In this document: positions 17,809-27,227 of the stretch, piece by piece
How positions within the stretch are numbered: the stretch's first letter is position 1
How the letters are laid out: the number at the start of each line of letters is the position of its first letter
DNA from: Lachnospiraceae bacterium
GTDB taxonomy: Bacteria > Bacillota > Clostridia > Lachnospirales > Lachnospiraceae
NCBI GenBank assembly: GCA_015057425.1
Contig: SVEL01000010.1
Span: forward strand, 21,680-85,679
Direction of reading: 5' to 3'
Length of the DNA stretch: 64,000 nucleotides
Translations under genes and position numbers: made by a program
Notes under the pieces: model-generated
Database searches by the model: none
The model's input: only the letters and a program-made list of their open reading frames with translations
What the model was told of the DNA's origin: nothing

Positions 17809-20800
17809 TTAATGTGTTGGAATAACTATTTCCATAAGTCCTGTTTCTTCATTAAATGTAACTTCATCTATACAGGTTTCTCTGTGAATTCCAAAATCTG
17901 ATGTAAACTTTCCTAATGGTGTAACAAATCTGTGATATGCTATGTAGCATTTATCACTTGATTCATCATAATACAATGACTGATGGCCGGTTCCAAGTAT
18001 TCCTCTTCCCGTATCTTTAGCCAAAATAGTTCCTACATAAGTAATATCTCCATACAATGATGATGAATATCCGTAATTTACTCTGTAATTTTCACTTCCT
18101 GTATCGTCACATGACCATGTAAAGTGATATATTCCGTTACGTTTAATTACTACTATAGACTCTCTTAAATCAACTGTATTGGAATATTTCTTATATGTTC
18201 CCGGCACAATACTCATCATATCATCTCCAAGCTGTGCCACTGCTCCATATCCGTTACCCCATAAAATATATGACTTTCCGTCATCATCTGTAAATATTGA
18301 TGGGTCAATTACCTGGCCTCCACTTATTTTGCCTTCTGACAACACGCTTTCAGGTGTCATAAGCGGCTCATCCTGTGCAACAAACGGACCTGTAGGACTG
18401 TCTGCAACTGCAACACCTATACATGAATCTCCGCCTGCACGCTTTGCACAGAAGTAAAAATAGTATTTACCATTTTTCTCTTCTATAGTCGGTGCCCATG
18501 CATTACCATCGGCCCACGGAACACCCTGATAACCATTTTCATTATCTGCACCATTTACATTGTCATTTCTTACATCAAGTATAATTCCTTCATCTTTCCA
18601 TGTTACAAGGTCGGTAGATGAGAAACAGTGGAACTGATATCCTCCCCAGCCTGCATAACCGTCTGTTGTAGGATAGATATAATAAACTCCGTTAAAGTAA
18701 TCAATATCTGGGTCTGCAAACTGTCCGTCTATAACTGGATTTGTTCCGATATCACCCTTTACAATCCATACTTCCTTCTGTCCGTTATATTCTATCTCTA
18801 CTTCATTTGATGAAGTCAAATCAAGATTTATTGTAGTACTTTCCATAGAAGCATTATCACTAAGTTTAAATGTAACTGCTACATTTGTAAGATCGCTGTC
18901 TGCTACAACATTTTTTAATAAACTTATATTTATAACTTTCTTTTCAGTATCAAGTGTAAATCCTGATACACACTTTTCTTCTGAATCGACTGAATAAACA
19001 GCCTGATCCGTTGCTCCAGTAAGTTCAATAACTTCTGTTCTTGTAAGTGCTCTGTTATAAACAACCACATTGTCAAAGCATCCTTTAAAGTATCTGTCTC
19101 CACCATAGAATGACTTTCCAAGATATGCTGACAAATCTTTTCCTAATGCAGCTGTTGTAAGTCCCATCTGTGATGTTGTTACATACTCGCCATCCAGATA
19201 AAGGTCCGCATTCTTTCCACTTATAACAAGCGTTATGTTCTGCCATACACCAACTGCTGCTCCGTTTCCTGCTATTTCTCTTTCGCTTCCATAGCTCGAA
19301 GTTGTAATTGCATGTCTTACAGATGTTCCTCTTATTCTCATAAACGCATATTTCTGGTCATTTAAACCATATGTAAATGTAAAATAATTTCCGCTTGATA
19401 ATTCATTCTTTACATCCATTGAAACAGTCATTGCATTTCTTGCATCAAAAAATCCTTTAGGGAATTCCAAAAATGTTCCGCTTGTACCATCAAGTTGTAA
19501 TACATTTCCCTTTTCCGGGTCATTTACAACAGTTGCTTTTCCGTTTAAAACACCATCATCTGACGTTTCATTGCCGGTTCCGCTATCTTTTACTGTTGTT
19601 CCGTCAACATTTTCAAAATCATATTTAAGAACAGGTTCTTTTGCTTCCGGCTCATCACTTATATTTACGCTGGAACCCCATTTTTCTATAACATTGTTAT
19701 ATTCTTCTGCCGTTACCGGAAGTATTGTTCCATGACGCTTTAAGTTTGCATCAAAGTCATATTCCGGAGTATAAAAATCGCTTCCGTCGGTGCTTCCTAA
19801 ATCTGTCGTAACTATAGGGAAATATCCTACTCCACCGTAATTATCTACTAAAATTCCCCAAAGCTGTGTAAGTAAACCATTTTCATCCTTAGGACAATCG
19901 TCCTTATTGTATTTGAAAAATTCAGGACCTTCAACTATGGTTATTCCGCTTGTTGTATTTCCTGCCGCACCATAACCAAGTCCCAATTCCTGCAATGTAC
20001 TTACTTTTGACCATTCACCAAAAAGACCTGTTTCGCTTTTTTCTATAACTATGTCAGGAGAACTTGATGATATTCTGTAATATGTATTATCTCCTGCATG
20101 GATTATGGACATATCTATCTGTCCTTCATTATTCACACTTGTAGAATATACATCCGGTTCTGTAAATGTAATGAAATCTCTGGTTAACACATACCATGTT
20201 CTGTTTTGGGATGGTGACGACGGATTGTCTGAATCCTTTGTATTTCCAGCAGCCCAATATATCATATACATTTGACTTTCATTATCCCATATAACTTCCG
20301 GCGCCCATGTAAATGAAGATGTTGTCACACCAATTTTTGCAAGCCAAGGTTCACTCCAATTTACAAGGTCTGTTGACTCCCAGACACGTATAGACTTACT
20401 TGACGTAGCTATACCTTGAGCGCTTCCCCAATCATGGGTTCCGGCTCCTGTTCCTATGCAAAGGTCTGTTGCTATAAGATAAAATCTGTCACCTTCCGGT
20501 GAACGGATTATAAATGGGTCTCTTACTCCTTTATCACCGGTTTTACTTGTACTGACATTTAAAATATTATATCCGTCATTTAAATCCTTCCATATATTAC
20601 CATCACGGCTTGCCGAAAGAAATATCTGCTGGTCTGACGAACCATTATCTCCTTTAAAACTGTAGAACAGATAATCTGTAGTTTCCGGCATTTCATAAGC
20701 TGCTTTTACGGTTAATTTTATTTCTTTTTCTTTTGTAACATCACCTTTTGTCACTGTCGCAGTTAACGTTACCTTTACATCTTCCTTCTGCCTGTGAACC

Positions 20801-21111
20801 ACACCTGCCGGGGCCTTACCGTTTGCCACAACATCCACTATTCCCTCCTTATCGGCTTTCCATGAAATAGTGGTTCCATATTCACTGTCAGATAAAGGTA
20901 ATGTAATGTTGCCTCTTACATCATTGTAATTTGGGATTTTAAGTTCACTAATGGTTTTGTCAACACTTATCTCATTAGGACTTTTTTCTTTTGAAGTTTG
21001 TTTTCCGCTCATCCCTAAAATCACAGCCACTATTACAGATACAACAAAAACAACAGCTACTGTTATACCTGCAATAACATAAAATTTTTTAGTTTTTAGT
21101 AATTTTCCCAT
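17809..21111 (-). CDS. Membrane-anchored double GH43 glycosidase with LamG domain
   Basis: A 1100-residue extracellular enzyme, probably acting on arabinose-containing plant polysaccharide. It begins with a membrane helix (residues about 11-33) and no lipobox. In order it has a bacterial Ig-like domain (48-130), a first GH43 five-bladed propeller (about 140-470: GVRDPFII, TWAPEVIWD, VEGPEFFKYN), a LamG/concanavalin-type module (505-690: MTVSMDVKNEL, FDNVVVYNRALT), a second Ig-like region (700-780), and a second GH43 propeller (785-1100: DGQFADPDIDYF, AWAPTIEEKNGKYYFYF, VIDPSIFTDDDGKSYILWG, RESIVVIKRNG). Candidate catalytic acids are visible in both propellers. Substrate specificity and whether both halves are active are inferred. 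The GH127 gene at 28792 suits an arabinan-related function. Confidence 0.88.
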   Translation of the reverse strand: MGKLLKTKKFYVIAGITVAVVFVVSVIVAVILGMSGKQTSKEKSPNEISVDKTISELKIPNYNDVRGNITLPLSDSEYGTTISWKADKEGIVDVVANGKAPAGVVHRQKEDVKVTLTATVTKGDVTKEKEIKLTVKAAYEMPETTDYLFYSFKGDNGSSDQQIFLSASRDGNIWKDLNDGYNILNVSTSKTGDKGVRDPFIIRSPEGDRFYLIATDLCIGTGAGTHDWGSAQGIATSSKSIRVWESTDLVNWSEPWLAKIGVTTSSFTWAPEVIWDNESQMYMIYWAAGNTKDSDNPSSPSQNRTWYVLTRDFITFTEPDVYSTSVNNEGQIDMSIIHAGDNTYYRISSSSPDIVIEKSETGLFGEWSKVSTLQELGLGYGAAGNTTSGITIVEGPEFFKYNKDDCPKDENGLLTQLWGILVDNYGGVGYFPIVTTDLGSTDGSDFYTPEYDFDANLKRHGTILPVTAEEYNNVIEKWGSSVNISDEPEAKEPVLKYDFENVDGTTVKDSGTGNETSDDGVLNGKATVVNDPEKGNVLQLDGTSGTFLEFPKGFFDARNAMTVSMDVKNELSSGNYFTFTYGLNDQKYAFMRIRGTSVRHAITTSSYGSEREIAGNGAAVGVWQNITLVISGKNADLYLDGEYVTTSQMGLTTAALGKDLSAYLGKSFYGGDRYFKGCFDNVVVYNRALTRTEVIELTGATDQAVYSVDSEEKCVSGFTLDTEKKVINISLLKNVVADSDLTNVAVTFKLSDNASMESTTINLDLTSSNEVEIEYNGQKEVWIVKGDIGTNPVIDGQFADPDIDYFNGVYYIYPTTDGYAGWGGYQFHCFSSTDLVTWKDEGIILDVRNDNVNGADNENGYQGVPWADGNAWAPTIEEKNGKYYFYFCAKRAGGDSCIGVAVADSPTGPFVAQDEPLMTPESVLSEGKISGGQVIDPSIFTDDDGKSYILWGNGYGAVAQLGDDMMSIVPGTYKKYSNTVDLRESIVVIKRNGIYHFTWSCDDTGSENYRVNYGYSSSLYGDITYVGTILAKDTGRGILGTGHQSLYYDESSDKCYIAYHRFVTPLGKFTSDFGIHRETCIDEVTFNEETGLMEIVIPTH

Positions 21112-21145
21112 TTTTCCTCCTTTACATCATAGGTTTTAGACCGAA

Positions 21146-22195
21146 TCAGTTCACTTCTACTAATTCATAATACTTTTGATAAAAACCTGTAATATCTACA
21201 TTTTCTGCACTTGCATCAAATGCTTCCCATACTTTATCATTTAACTCATACGATAATGTTTTCTTATACGGATTAAACACTTCAAGAAAAACATCATCTT
21301 TGTATTTTTTTACAAGACTTTCTTTATTTTGTGCAGTTTCATTTTCAAGATAGTCTTTAATACACTTTATAATATAATAACCGTCTTCAGTTATAACAAC
21401 ATCACTTACCTCTTCATTAGACAGGGCAAATGCAGCCATTTCATATGCTTCAACCATAACACCCTTGCCGAAAACATAATCCAAAGTTTCATCATCAGAA
21501 TACTTTAATGCCAGTGTACTGAAATCTGCTCCATTTTCAATCTGGATTCTTATATCACATGCCTGTCTGTATATTTCATTGGTCTTTTCTTCCGAATAAG
21601 GCACCTTATTAAAACCCGCATCATATTCAAATGTCTTTAAATATATACTCTGTACCTCTATAACTCTTGCTGCAGAATCACTTATCTCTATATTAAGATT
21701 TGAAGTGTAACTGTTATACTGCTTCTTAGTAAGATAAAAAGCTGTGTATAATGTCTCCACATCTTCTTTTGTAATGGCAAGTGTTGCTATGGTTTCTTCA
21801 GAAAGACTGTTATAAAAACTATTTGCAGCTGCAGTTATGGCAATCTTCTCATCATTATTAAGTATAACATTTTCCTTTTCTGCCATTAATGTAATACAAT
21901 AAAGGTCAAGCAGGTTTGCAAATGCCTGATCTTTAATTTCTTCAGTCATGGTTTTATCACCAAGTGCCTGACCCCAAATATCTTCACCAAATACTTCTTC
22001 ATATTCTTCCATAATACTGTACAACACAAGATTCAACTGTCCTACAGTACAGATTTTTCCGGATATTTTAAATAGCTGGTTATCATTTAAACCTGTAGTA
22101 AAATATATCTTTTCTTTACAACCTGTAGATAATGTGCAACATAAAATAAGTAAAGCCATTAATGTCACCGTTATCTTTTTTGAAATTTTCTTCAT
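21146..22195 (-). CDS. PrsA/SurA-like foldase lipoprotein
   Basis: A 349-residue lipoprotein with signal peptide and lipobox STGC (Cys near 26). A helical SurA-like N-terminal region (about 40-180) precedes a parvulin-type peptidyl-prolyl isomerase region. The latter is recognised from EVQSIYLKT, the helix RIQIENGADFSTLALKYSDDE, MAAFALSNEEVSDVVITEDGYYIIKC, and a C-terminal helix. It probably helps fold exported proteins on the cell surface. It lies 34 bases after the start region of the GH43 gene's upstream side, in the same direction, so it may serve large exported proteins such as that enzyme. The partner is inferred. Confidence 0.8.
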   Translation of the reverse strand: MKKISKKITVTLMALLILCCTLSTGCKEKIYFTTGLNDNQLFKISGKICTVGQLNLVLYSIMEEYEEVFGEDIWGQALGDKTMTEEIKDQAFANLLDLYCITLMAEKENVILNNDEKIAITAAANSFYNSLSEETIATLAITKEDVETLYTAFYLTKKQYNSYTSNLNIEISDSAARVIEVQSIYLKTFEYDAGFNKVPYSEEKTNEIYRQACDIRIQIENGADFSTLALKYSDDETLDYVFGKGVMVEAYEMAAFALSNEEVSDVVITEDGYYIIKCIKDYLENETAQNKESLVKKYKDDVFLEVFNPYKKTLSYELNDKVWEAFDASAENVDITGFYQKYYELVEVN

Positions 22196-22227
22196 AATCT
22201 GCTCCTAAATATCCTTCCGGTCTTCTT

Positions 22228-22491
22228 TTAGCTTTCTACAACAAGATATTTTCCGTCAGGAAGTTTAAATACTTCAAGTGAATCTAAAATTTCTTCATCT
22301 GACATTTCAGAAACGCTCATACCTGTCTCATCCCAATACTCACGTATCTCTTCTGCACTTTCAAACACCTGTGCCATACAATCTTCCAAAAATTCCATTG
22401 CCTCTTCTATTGTTTCTGCTACAGGGAAATCAAATAGTTGTTCCTGGTTATCTAAGAAAAACTCTGCATAATCTCTTGTAATCTCATTCAT
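22228..22491 (-). CDS. Small acidic protein of unknown function
   Basis: An 87-residue soluble protein rich in Glu and Asp, predicted mostly helical. Recognisable features are FFLDNQEQLFDFPVAETIEE, EEIREYWDETGMSVSEMSDEEI, and a short strand-like ending LPDGKYLVVES. It has no signal peptide, membrane helix or Cys pair. A good AGGAAG-type ribosome site precedes the ATG. It sits between a HAD phosphatase gene and the foldase gene on the same strand. I do not recognise the family. Confidence 0.65.
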   Translation of the reverse strand: MNEITRDYAEFFLDNQEQLFDFPVAETIEEAMEFLEDCMAQVFESAEEIREYWDETGMSVSEMSDEEILDSLEVFKLPDGKYLVVES

Positions 22492-22526
22492 ATGTCAATC
22501 TTCCTTTCTATTCTTTTATCTAATCT

Positions 22527-23321
22527 TTACTTTTGCCATTCGTACATCATCTCTACATCAAATAAAATTGATTCGACATTCGATGTAATAAACTTAGCTT
22601 TCGCTCTGATATCTTTATGTGATGTAGATATAGCGTAACTGTAGTATGATTCGTCAAACATTTCAATATCATTGAAATTGTCACCAAAACACATGGTTTC
22701 CTCATAATCTGCACCAAAATATTCTTTCAAAACAGCCAACGCCATTCCTTTATCTACATTCGGTGCAACAAAATCCAACCAACATTTGCCTGACACTGTT
22801 GTCTTTACTTTGTCTTTCCATTTATCGTAAAAATACTTTGCATGCTTTTCTATTCCGCTTTCGCAATATACAGATATTTTTATAAAATCTTCTTTCACAT
22901 CTTCATATTTTTCAATAACCTGAACCTTATTACCAACGTAATTTTCAATATGTTCCTTATAAGTAGCTGACTTTGGCATAATATATGATGTGTCTTCTCC
23001 GGAAAGTAAAAACTCACATCCGTTTACTTTATATATGTCATTAAGTAATTCTTCGCCTAATTTTCTGTCTAAAGGTGTCTTTTTGATAATTTTATCATTA
23101 TACTTTATCAATGCACCATTTTCACATATATAAGCTATTTTATCTTTAACCGGTCCGAATAAATTGCGGAGATTACTGTACTGACGACCGCTGGCTGCAG
23201 CAAACACAACACCACGTCCATATAATTTATTGATATATGTAATTACCTTATCTGATATTTCTCTTTCGTCTCCCAACAACAATGTTCCATCAATATCACT
23301 TGCTATAAGTTTTACTATCAT
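22527..23321 (-). CDS. HAD-superfamily Cof-type phosphatase
   Basis: A 264-residue cytosolic phosphatase of the Cof/YkrA class. It has motif I DIDGTLL with the nucleophile Asp, AAASGRQYSNL as motif II, a C2-type cap domain (about 85-185), and motif IV CFGDNFNDIEMF. The Lys of motif III lies in VDKGMALAVLKEYFG. These enzymes dephosphorylate sugar phosphates or cofactors such as FMN and pyridoxal phosphate. The substrate cannot be told here. It is followed by two more genes on the same strand. Confidence 0.9.
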   Translation of the reverse strand: MIVKLIASDIDGTLLLGDEREISDKVITYINKLYGRGVVFAAASGRQYSNLRNLFGPVKDKIAYICENGALIKYNDKIIKKTPLDRKLGEELLNDIYKVNGCEFLLSGEDTSYIMPKSATYKEHIENYVGNKVQVIEKYEDVKEDFIKISVYCESGIEKHAKYFYDKWKDKVKTTVSGKCWLDFVAPNVDKGMALAVLKEYFGADYEETMCFGDNFNDIEMFDESYYSYAISTSHKDIRAKAKFITSNVESILFDVEMMYEWQK

Positions 23322-23353
23322 AAAATACTTCTCCCTTTATATTTTAGTACACC

Positions 23354-23381
23354 AAAAAAGAAGGTGTATTGCTACACCTTC
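23354..23381 (-). terminator. Terminator of the ABC exporter operon
   Basis: On the minus strand GAAGGTGTA pairs with TACACCTTC (23360-23381) around GCAA and is followed by six T residues. It lies 42 bases after the exporter stop and just upstream of the HAD phosphatase gene. Confidence 0.9.
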
Positions 23382-23422
23382 AAGTATACCTATATATAAG
23401 TCACAATGTCAACAAATTTCGC

Positions 23423-25237
23423 TTATTTCTTTAAGAAATCGTATTGTGACATATAAAGATTTCTGTACATTCCGTCAGGAATTTCCATAAGCTCATCATG
23501 AGTGCCCATTTCTATGATTTTACCTTTATCTACATACATAATACATGATGAATTCTTAATTGTAGACAATCTGTGAGCAATAATAAATGATGTTCTTCCT
23601 TTAAGAAGTTCATTCAAGCCCTGCTGAAGCAGAATTTCTGTTTCAGTATCAATACTTGATGTAGCTTCATCGAGTATAAGAATCTTAGGGTCTGCAAGAA
23701 CTGCTCTTGCAAATGATATAAGCTGTCTCTGTCCTGCCGAAAGTCTTGAACCTCTTTCATTTACTTCCGTATCATATCCATTTTCCAATGTCATTATAAA
23801 ATCATGGGCACATACAGTCTTTGCAGCTCTGATAACATCTTCATCCGTTGCATCCATATTACCATATCTTATGTTATCCATAATAGTTCCCGCAAATATG
23901 AAGCTGTCCTGCATCATAACACCCATCTGGGTTCTTAATGACTTAATTGTCACATCTGTTATGTCCACACCATCTATAAGTATCTGTCCTGAATCAAGAT
24001 TATAGAATCTGCTTATAAGATTAACAATCGTAGTTTTACCTGCACCTGTCGGACCTACAATGGCATATGACTGTCCTACCTCGGCAGTAAAGTTTATATT
24101 GTCAAGTACCTTCACATCATCTTCATAACTGAAACTTACATCCTTAAATTCAACTTTTCCCACTATTTCACCCATAGGTACTGCACCTTCCTTGTCTTTA
24201 ACAAGTACCGGTTCATCTATAGTTTCAAATATTCTTTCAAGGTACGAAACTGCTGTCATAAGCGAATTATAAAAACTTGCAAGCGTTGTAATCGGTGCCC
24301 AGAAACGTGAAATGTAACCGACAAATGCAACAAGGAAGCCAACTGTTATATCTGTCTTTCCATCTAAAAGCCATGAAACACCAAGCACGTAAATTACAGA
24401 TGTCGTAATCGCTGTAATATTATCTACAACAGGCGACAATATAAAATTATATTTTACCGCATTTAACCATGCTTTCCTTGCATCCTCGTTAAGTCTGTTA
24501 AATATAATGGTATTCGCACCTTCTCTTACAAATGACTGAGTTACTCTGATACCATTTATACTTTCCGATATATAAGCATTAAGGTTAGACTGTTTATTAC
24601 TCTGTATCTGCCATGCCTTTCTCTGTCTGGTCTTTACAAGCCAGATGATTGCAATAAGAATAGGTAAACCAAGTAAGCAGACAATCGCAAATGTTGCATT
24701 AAGATAAAACATAAATCCAACGATAAATACAAGGCTGAACATATCTGTAATGGTATTTACAATACCGTTTGATAACAAATCACTTAAATTGTTTATGTAG
24801 TTTACTACTCTTACCTGAATCTTTCCGTGTGGCTTATCATCATAATAGGAAAATGGCAATTCCTGCAAATGCACAAACAATTTCTTTCTAAGTGCATGAA
24901 TTACACCCTGACCTACTTTTGATGTAAGTAATATCTTAAATCTTAAGATTACGGCACACAGAAGGATAATAACTGTCATTATTACCGCATCAATAATTAC
25001 TCTTCTTGTTGCTTCATCTTCTGTCACCAATTTTTTAGTACAATACTCTACATATTCCATTGCATCTTTCATTACAAGTGGCATGAACATTGACAACGCA
25101 CTTGAAATAATCATAATTACAATGGCCGTAATAAGCATACCTTTATATGGTCCGACATATTTAAGCAATCTTTTAAATTGCGACGCATCAAACTTGTTCT
25201 CAAGTTCTTCATCTATATCATATTTATTTCTTGCCAT
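23423..25237 (-). CDS. ABC exporter half-transporter, catalytically competent Walker B subunit
   Basis: A 604-residue type IV ABC exporter subunit with six membrane helices (about 35-330) and a C-terminal ATPase. The ATPase has Walker A GPTGAGKTT, signature RLSAGQRQ, Walker B ILILDEATSS with the catalytic Glu, and switch IAHRLS. The signature is altered (LSAGQ rather than LSGGQ). With the partner at 25268 it matches the LmrCD/BmrCD/TM287-288 kind of heterodimer, exporting drugs or peptides. It begins 30 bases after the partner gene and ends before a terminator. Confidence 0.92.
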   Translation of the reverse strand: MARNKYDIDEELENKFDASQFKRLLKYVGPYKGMLITAIVIMIISSALSMFMPLVMKDAMEYVEYCTKKLVTEDEATRRVIIDAVIMTVIILLCAVILRFKILLTSKVGQGVIHALRKKLFVHLQELPFSYYDDKPHGKIQVRVVNYINNLSDLLSNGIVNTITDMFSLVFIVGFMFYLNATFAIVCLLGLPILIAIIWLVKTRQRKAWQIQSNKQSNLNAYISESINGIRVTQSFVREGANTIIFNRLNEDARKAWLNAVKYNFILSPVVDNITAITTSVIYVLGVSWLLDGKTDITVGFLVAFVGYISRFWAPITTLASFYNSLMTAVSYLERIFETIDEPVLVKDKEGAVPMGEIVGKVEFKDVSFSYEDDVKVLDNINFTAEVGQSYAIVGPTGAGKTTIVNLISRFYNLDSGQILIDGVDITDVTIKSLRTQMGVMMQDSFIFAGTIMDNIRYGNMDATDEDVIRAAKTVCAHDFIMTLENGYDTEVNERGSRLSAGQRQLISFARAVLADPKILILDEATSSIDTETEILLQQGLNELLKGRTSFIIAHRLSTIKNSSCIMYVDKGKIIEMGTHDELMEIPDGMYRNLYMSQYDFLKK

Positions 25238-25267
25238 ATCTTTTCTCCATTTCTAGGGTTTCCTGTA

Positions 25268-27028
25268 TTAAAATGTTCCGTACTGATGTGTAAACACAGT
25301 ATAATAATATCCTTTTTTCTCAATGAGTTCATCATGAGTACCCTGTTCAATTATTTTTCCGTCATCAAGTACAAGTATCTTATCAGCATCTTTAATTGAT
25401 GAAATTCTGTGAGCAATGATAAATACTGTCTTATCCTTATCCATAGATTTAAGAGAGTTTTGAATCTGTGATTCTGTTTCCATATCAACTGCCGATGTTG
25501 TATCATCAAGAATAACTATTGCAGGCTCTTTTAATAATGCTCTTGCAAGAGAAATTCTCTGTTTCTGACCACCTGAAAGACCTACTCCTCTTTCACCTAC
25601 GATTGTATCATAGCCATCAGGCATTTTCATAATAAAATCATCTGCATCAGCTATCTTTGCAGCCCACTTAACCTTTTCAAACGGGCAATCCGGCTGACCA
25701 TATGCAATATTTCCTTCTACTGTATCTGAGAAAAGGAACACATCCTGCATCGCCATTCCGATACCGTCTCTCAAGGTATGAAGATTTAAATCCTTAACGT
25801 TTACGCCATCAACCAGTACCTCGCCTTCAGAAGCATCGAAGAAACGGCACATAAGGTTCATAATTGTTGATTTACCTGAACCGGTTGCTCCTATAATACC
25901 GATTGTCTGTCCTTCCTCTGCCGTAAAGTTAATGTCTCTTAATATTACATCATCAAAAGCAGTATAGCTTACATTTTTAAACTCTACTTTACCTTTTATC
26001 TTCTTAACATCTGCCGGATATCTTGGTGTGATAATCTCCGGCTCTGCACTGATTGTAGAATAAATCTTATCAACAGAGGTTGTAAATCTGTGTACATCGT
26101 TTACAAGCCATCCTGCCATTCTAAGTGGGTTATTTAACATCCAAAGATATCCGTTAATCATAACCATATCACCTAAAGTCATATCTTTTCTTATAACCAT
26201 AATACCGCCGAAAAGTATAAGAATCAGGTTGAGCAAAGATGAAAGAATTTCAAATATAGGCACAAATCTTACCCATACTTTTGCTGCATCCAGTTCCGAA
26301 TCTCTGTATGCATCATTTTCTATATCAAACTTTTCTATTTCATAATCTTCCTTTGCAAATGCCTTTACAACTCTGTTTCCGCTGATATTTTCCTGAACAA
26401 ATGCATTTAAGCTTGAGAATTTATCTCTGATATTTGCAAACTTAGGTTTAATTGATTTTGACTGTAAATATGTAGTAAATGCTGTTACCGGAAGCACTGC
26501 CACCATTGCAATACCTACACGGAAATCTGTCGCAAATATCATAATGATTGCAATTACAAACAAAAGAACACTTTCATAAATATTGTATCCGACAAAGGCA
26601 ACGAAGTGTCTTATAGCCATCATATCACCGGTCTGACGTGACATAAGATCACCGGTTCTGTTCTTATTGTAAAATGCAAAATCCTTCTGAAGAAGATTTC
26701 TGTATACTCCGTCACGCATATCATATAACATTGACTGTGAGGATGTTTCAAAAATCCATAAAAATGCAAATCTTACAACTGCCCTAAGTAATGTAATTCC
26801 GATTAACAGGGCAACAAGCATTGGCAGAAGACTTACATTAATATTTTTGCCGTTACCGATTACATCATCAACAATTTTCTTTGTTACATACGGATTGGCA
26901 ATAGCCATACCTGATGCAATTGTAACTAAAATAAATGCAACTAAAAGCTTCCATTTGTACTTCTTTAAGTACGAGTAAAACCATCTCATCGATGTCATCT
27001 TTTTACTTTTCTTTTTCTTCGTCTTCAT
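25268..27028 (-). CDS. ABC exporter half-transporter, degenerate Walker B subunit
   Basis: A 586-residue subunit starting at ATG 27028, five bases after GGAGG. A longer frame to 27115 runs through the promoter and has no ribosome site. It has a Lys-rich N-terminus, six membrane helices and an ATPase with Walker A GATGSGKST, signature GLSGGQKQR, and Walker B VILDDTTSA, where Asp replaces the catalytic Glu. This Asp, together with the partner's altered signature, builds the non-hydrolytic site typical of asymmetric heterodimeric exporters. A consensus promoter lies at 27087-27115. Confidence 0.92.
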   Translation of the reverse strand: MKTKKKKSKKMTSMRWFYSYLKKYKWKLLVAFILVTIASGMAIANPYVTKKIVDDVIGNGKNINVSLLPMLVALLIGITLLRAVVRFAFLWIFETSSQSMLYDMRDGVYRNLLQKDFAFYNKNRTGDLMSRQTGDMMAIRHFVAFVGYNIYESVLLFVIAIIMIFATDFRVGIAMVAVLPVTAFTTYLQSKSIKPKFANIRDKFSSLNAFVQENISGNRVVKAFAKEDYEIEKFDIENDAYRDSELDAAKVWVRFVPIFEILSSLLNLILILFGGIMVIRKDMTLGDMVMINGYLWMLNNPLRMAGWLVNDVHRFTTSVDKIYSTISAEPEIITPRYPADVKKIKGKVEFKNVSYTAFDDVILRDINFTAEEGQTIGIIGATGSGKSTIMNLMCRFFDASEGEVLVDGVNVKDLNLHTLRDGIGMAMQDVFLFSDTVEGNIAYGQPDCPFEKVKWAAKIADADDFIMKMPDGYDTIVGERGVGLSGGQKQRISLARALLKEPAIVILDDTTSAVDMETESQIQNSLKSMDKDKTVFIIAHRISSIKDADKILVLDDGKIIEQGTHDELIEKKGYYYTVFTHQYGTF

Positions 27029-27086
27029 AACATCCTCCTTATCAAAGAATATATATATGATTTTTTTATTTTCTGTATTTCGCCTT

Positions 27087-27115
27087 AGTATAATGTCATC
27101 AATGTTTTTTTTCAA
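27087..27115 (-). promoter_or_regulatory. Promoter of the ABC exporter operon
   Basis: Minus-strand -35 TTGAAA (27110-27115), 17-base spacer, -10 TATACT (27087-27092), about 58 bases upstream of the chosen start at 27028. A TCATAA half-site lies just upstream at 27128-27133. Confidence 0.7.
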
Positions 27116-27157
27116 TGATTTATACCGTCATAAAATTGATATTTTCTGCTTTTTTTA

Positions 27158-27186
27158 TTGAAAAATCATAAAAATTATGACATACT
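27158..27186 (+). promoter_or_regulatory. Promoter of the AraC gene with palindrome in its spacer
   Basis: The -35 box TTGAAA (27158-27163) and -10 box CATACT (27181-27186) are 17 bases apart. A perfect palindrome TCATAA-AAA-TTATGA (27166-27180) fills the spacer between them, the place expected for a repressor site. A further TCATAA at 27128 lies toward the exporter promoter. Confidence 0.6.
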
Positions 27187-27227
27187 TATAAAAAATACGT
27201 GAACGACTGTTTCAGATTGGAGAATTT

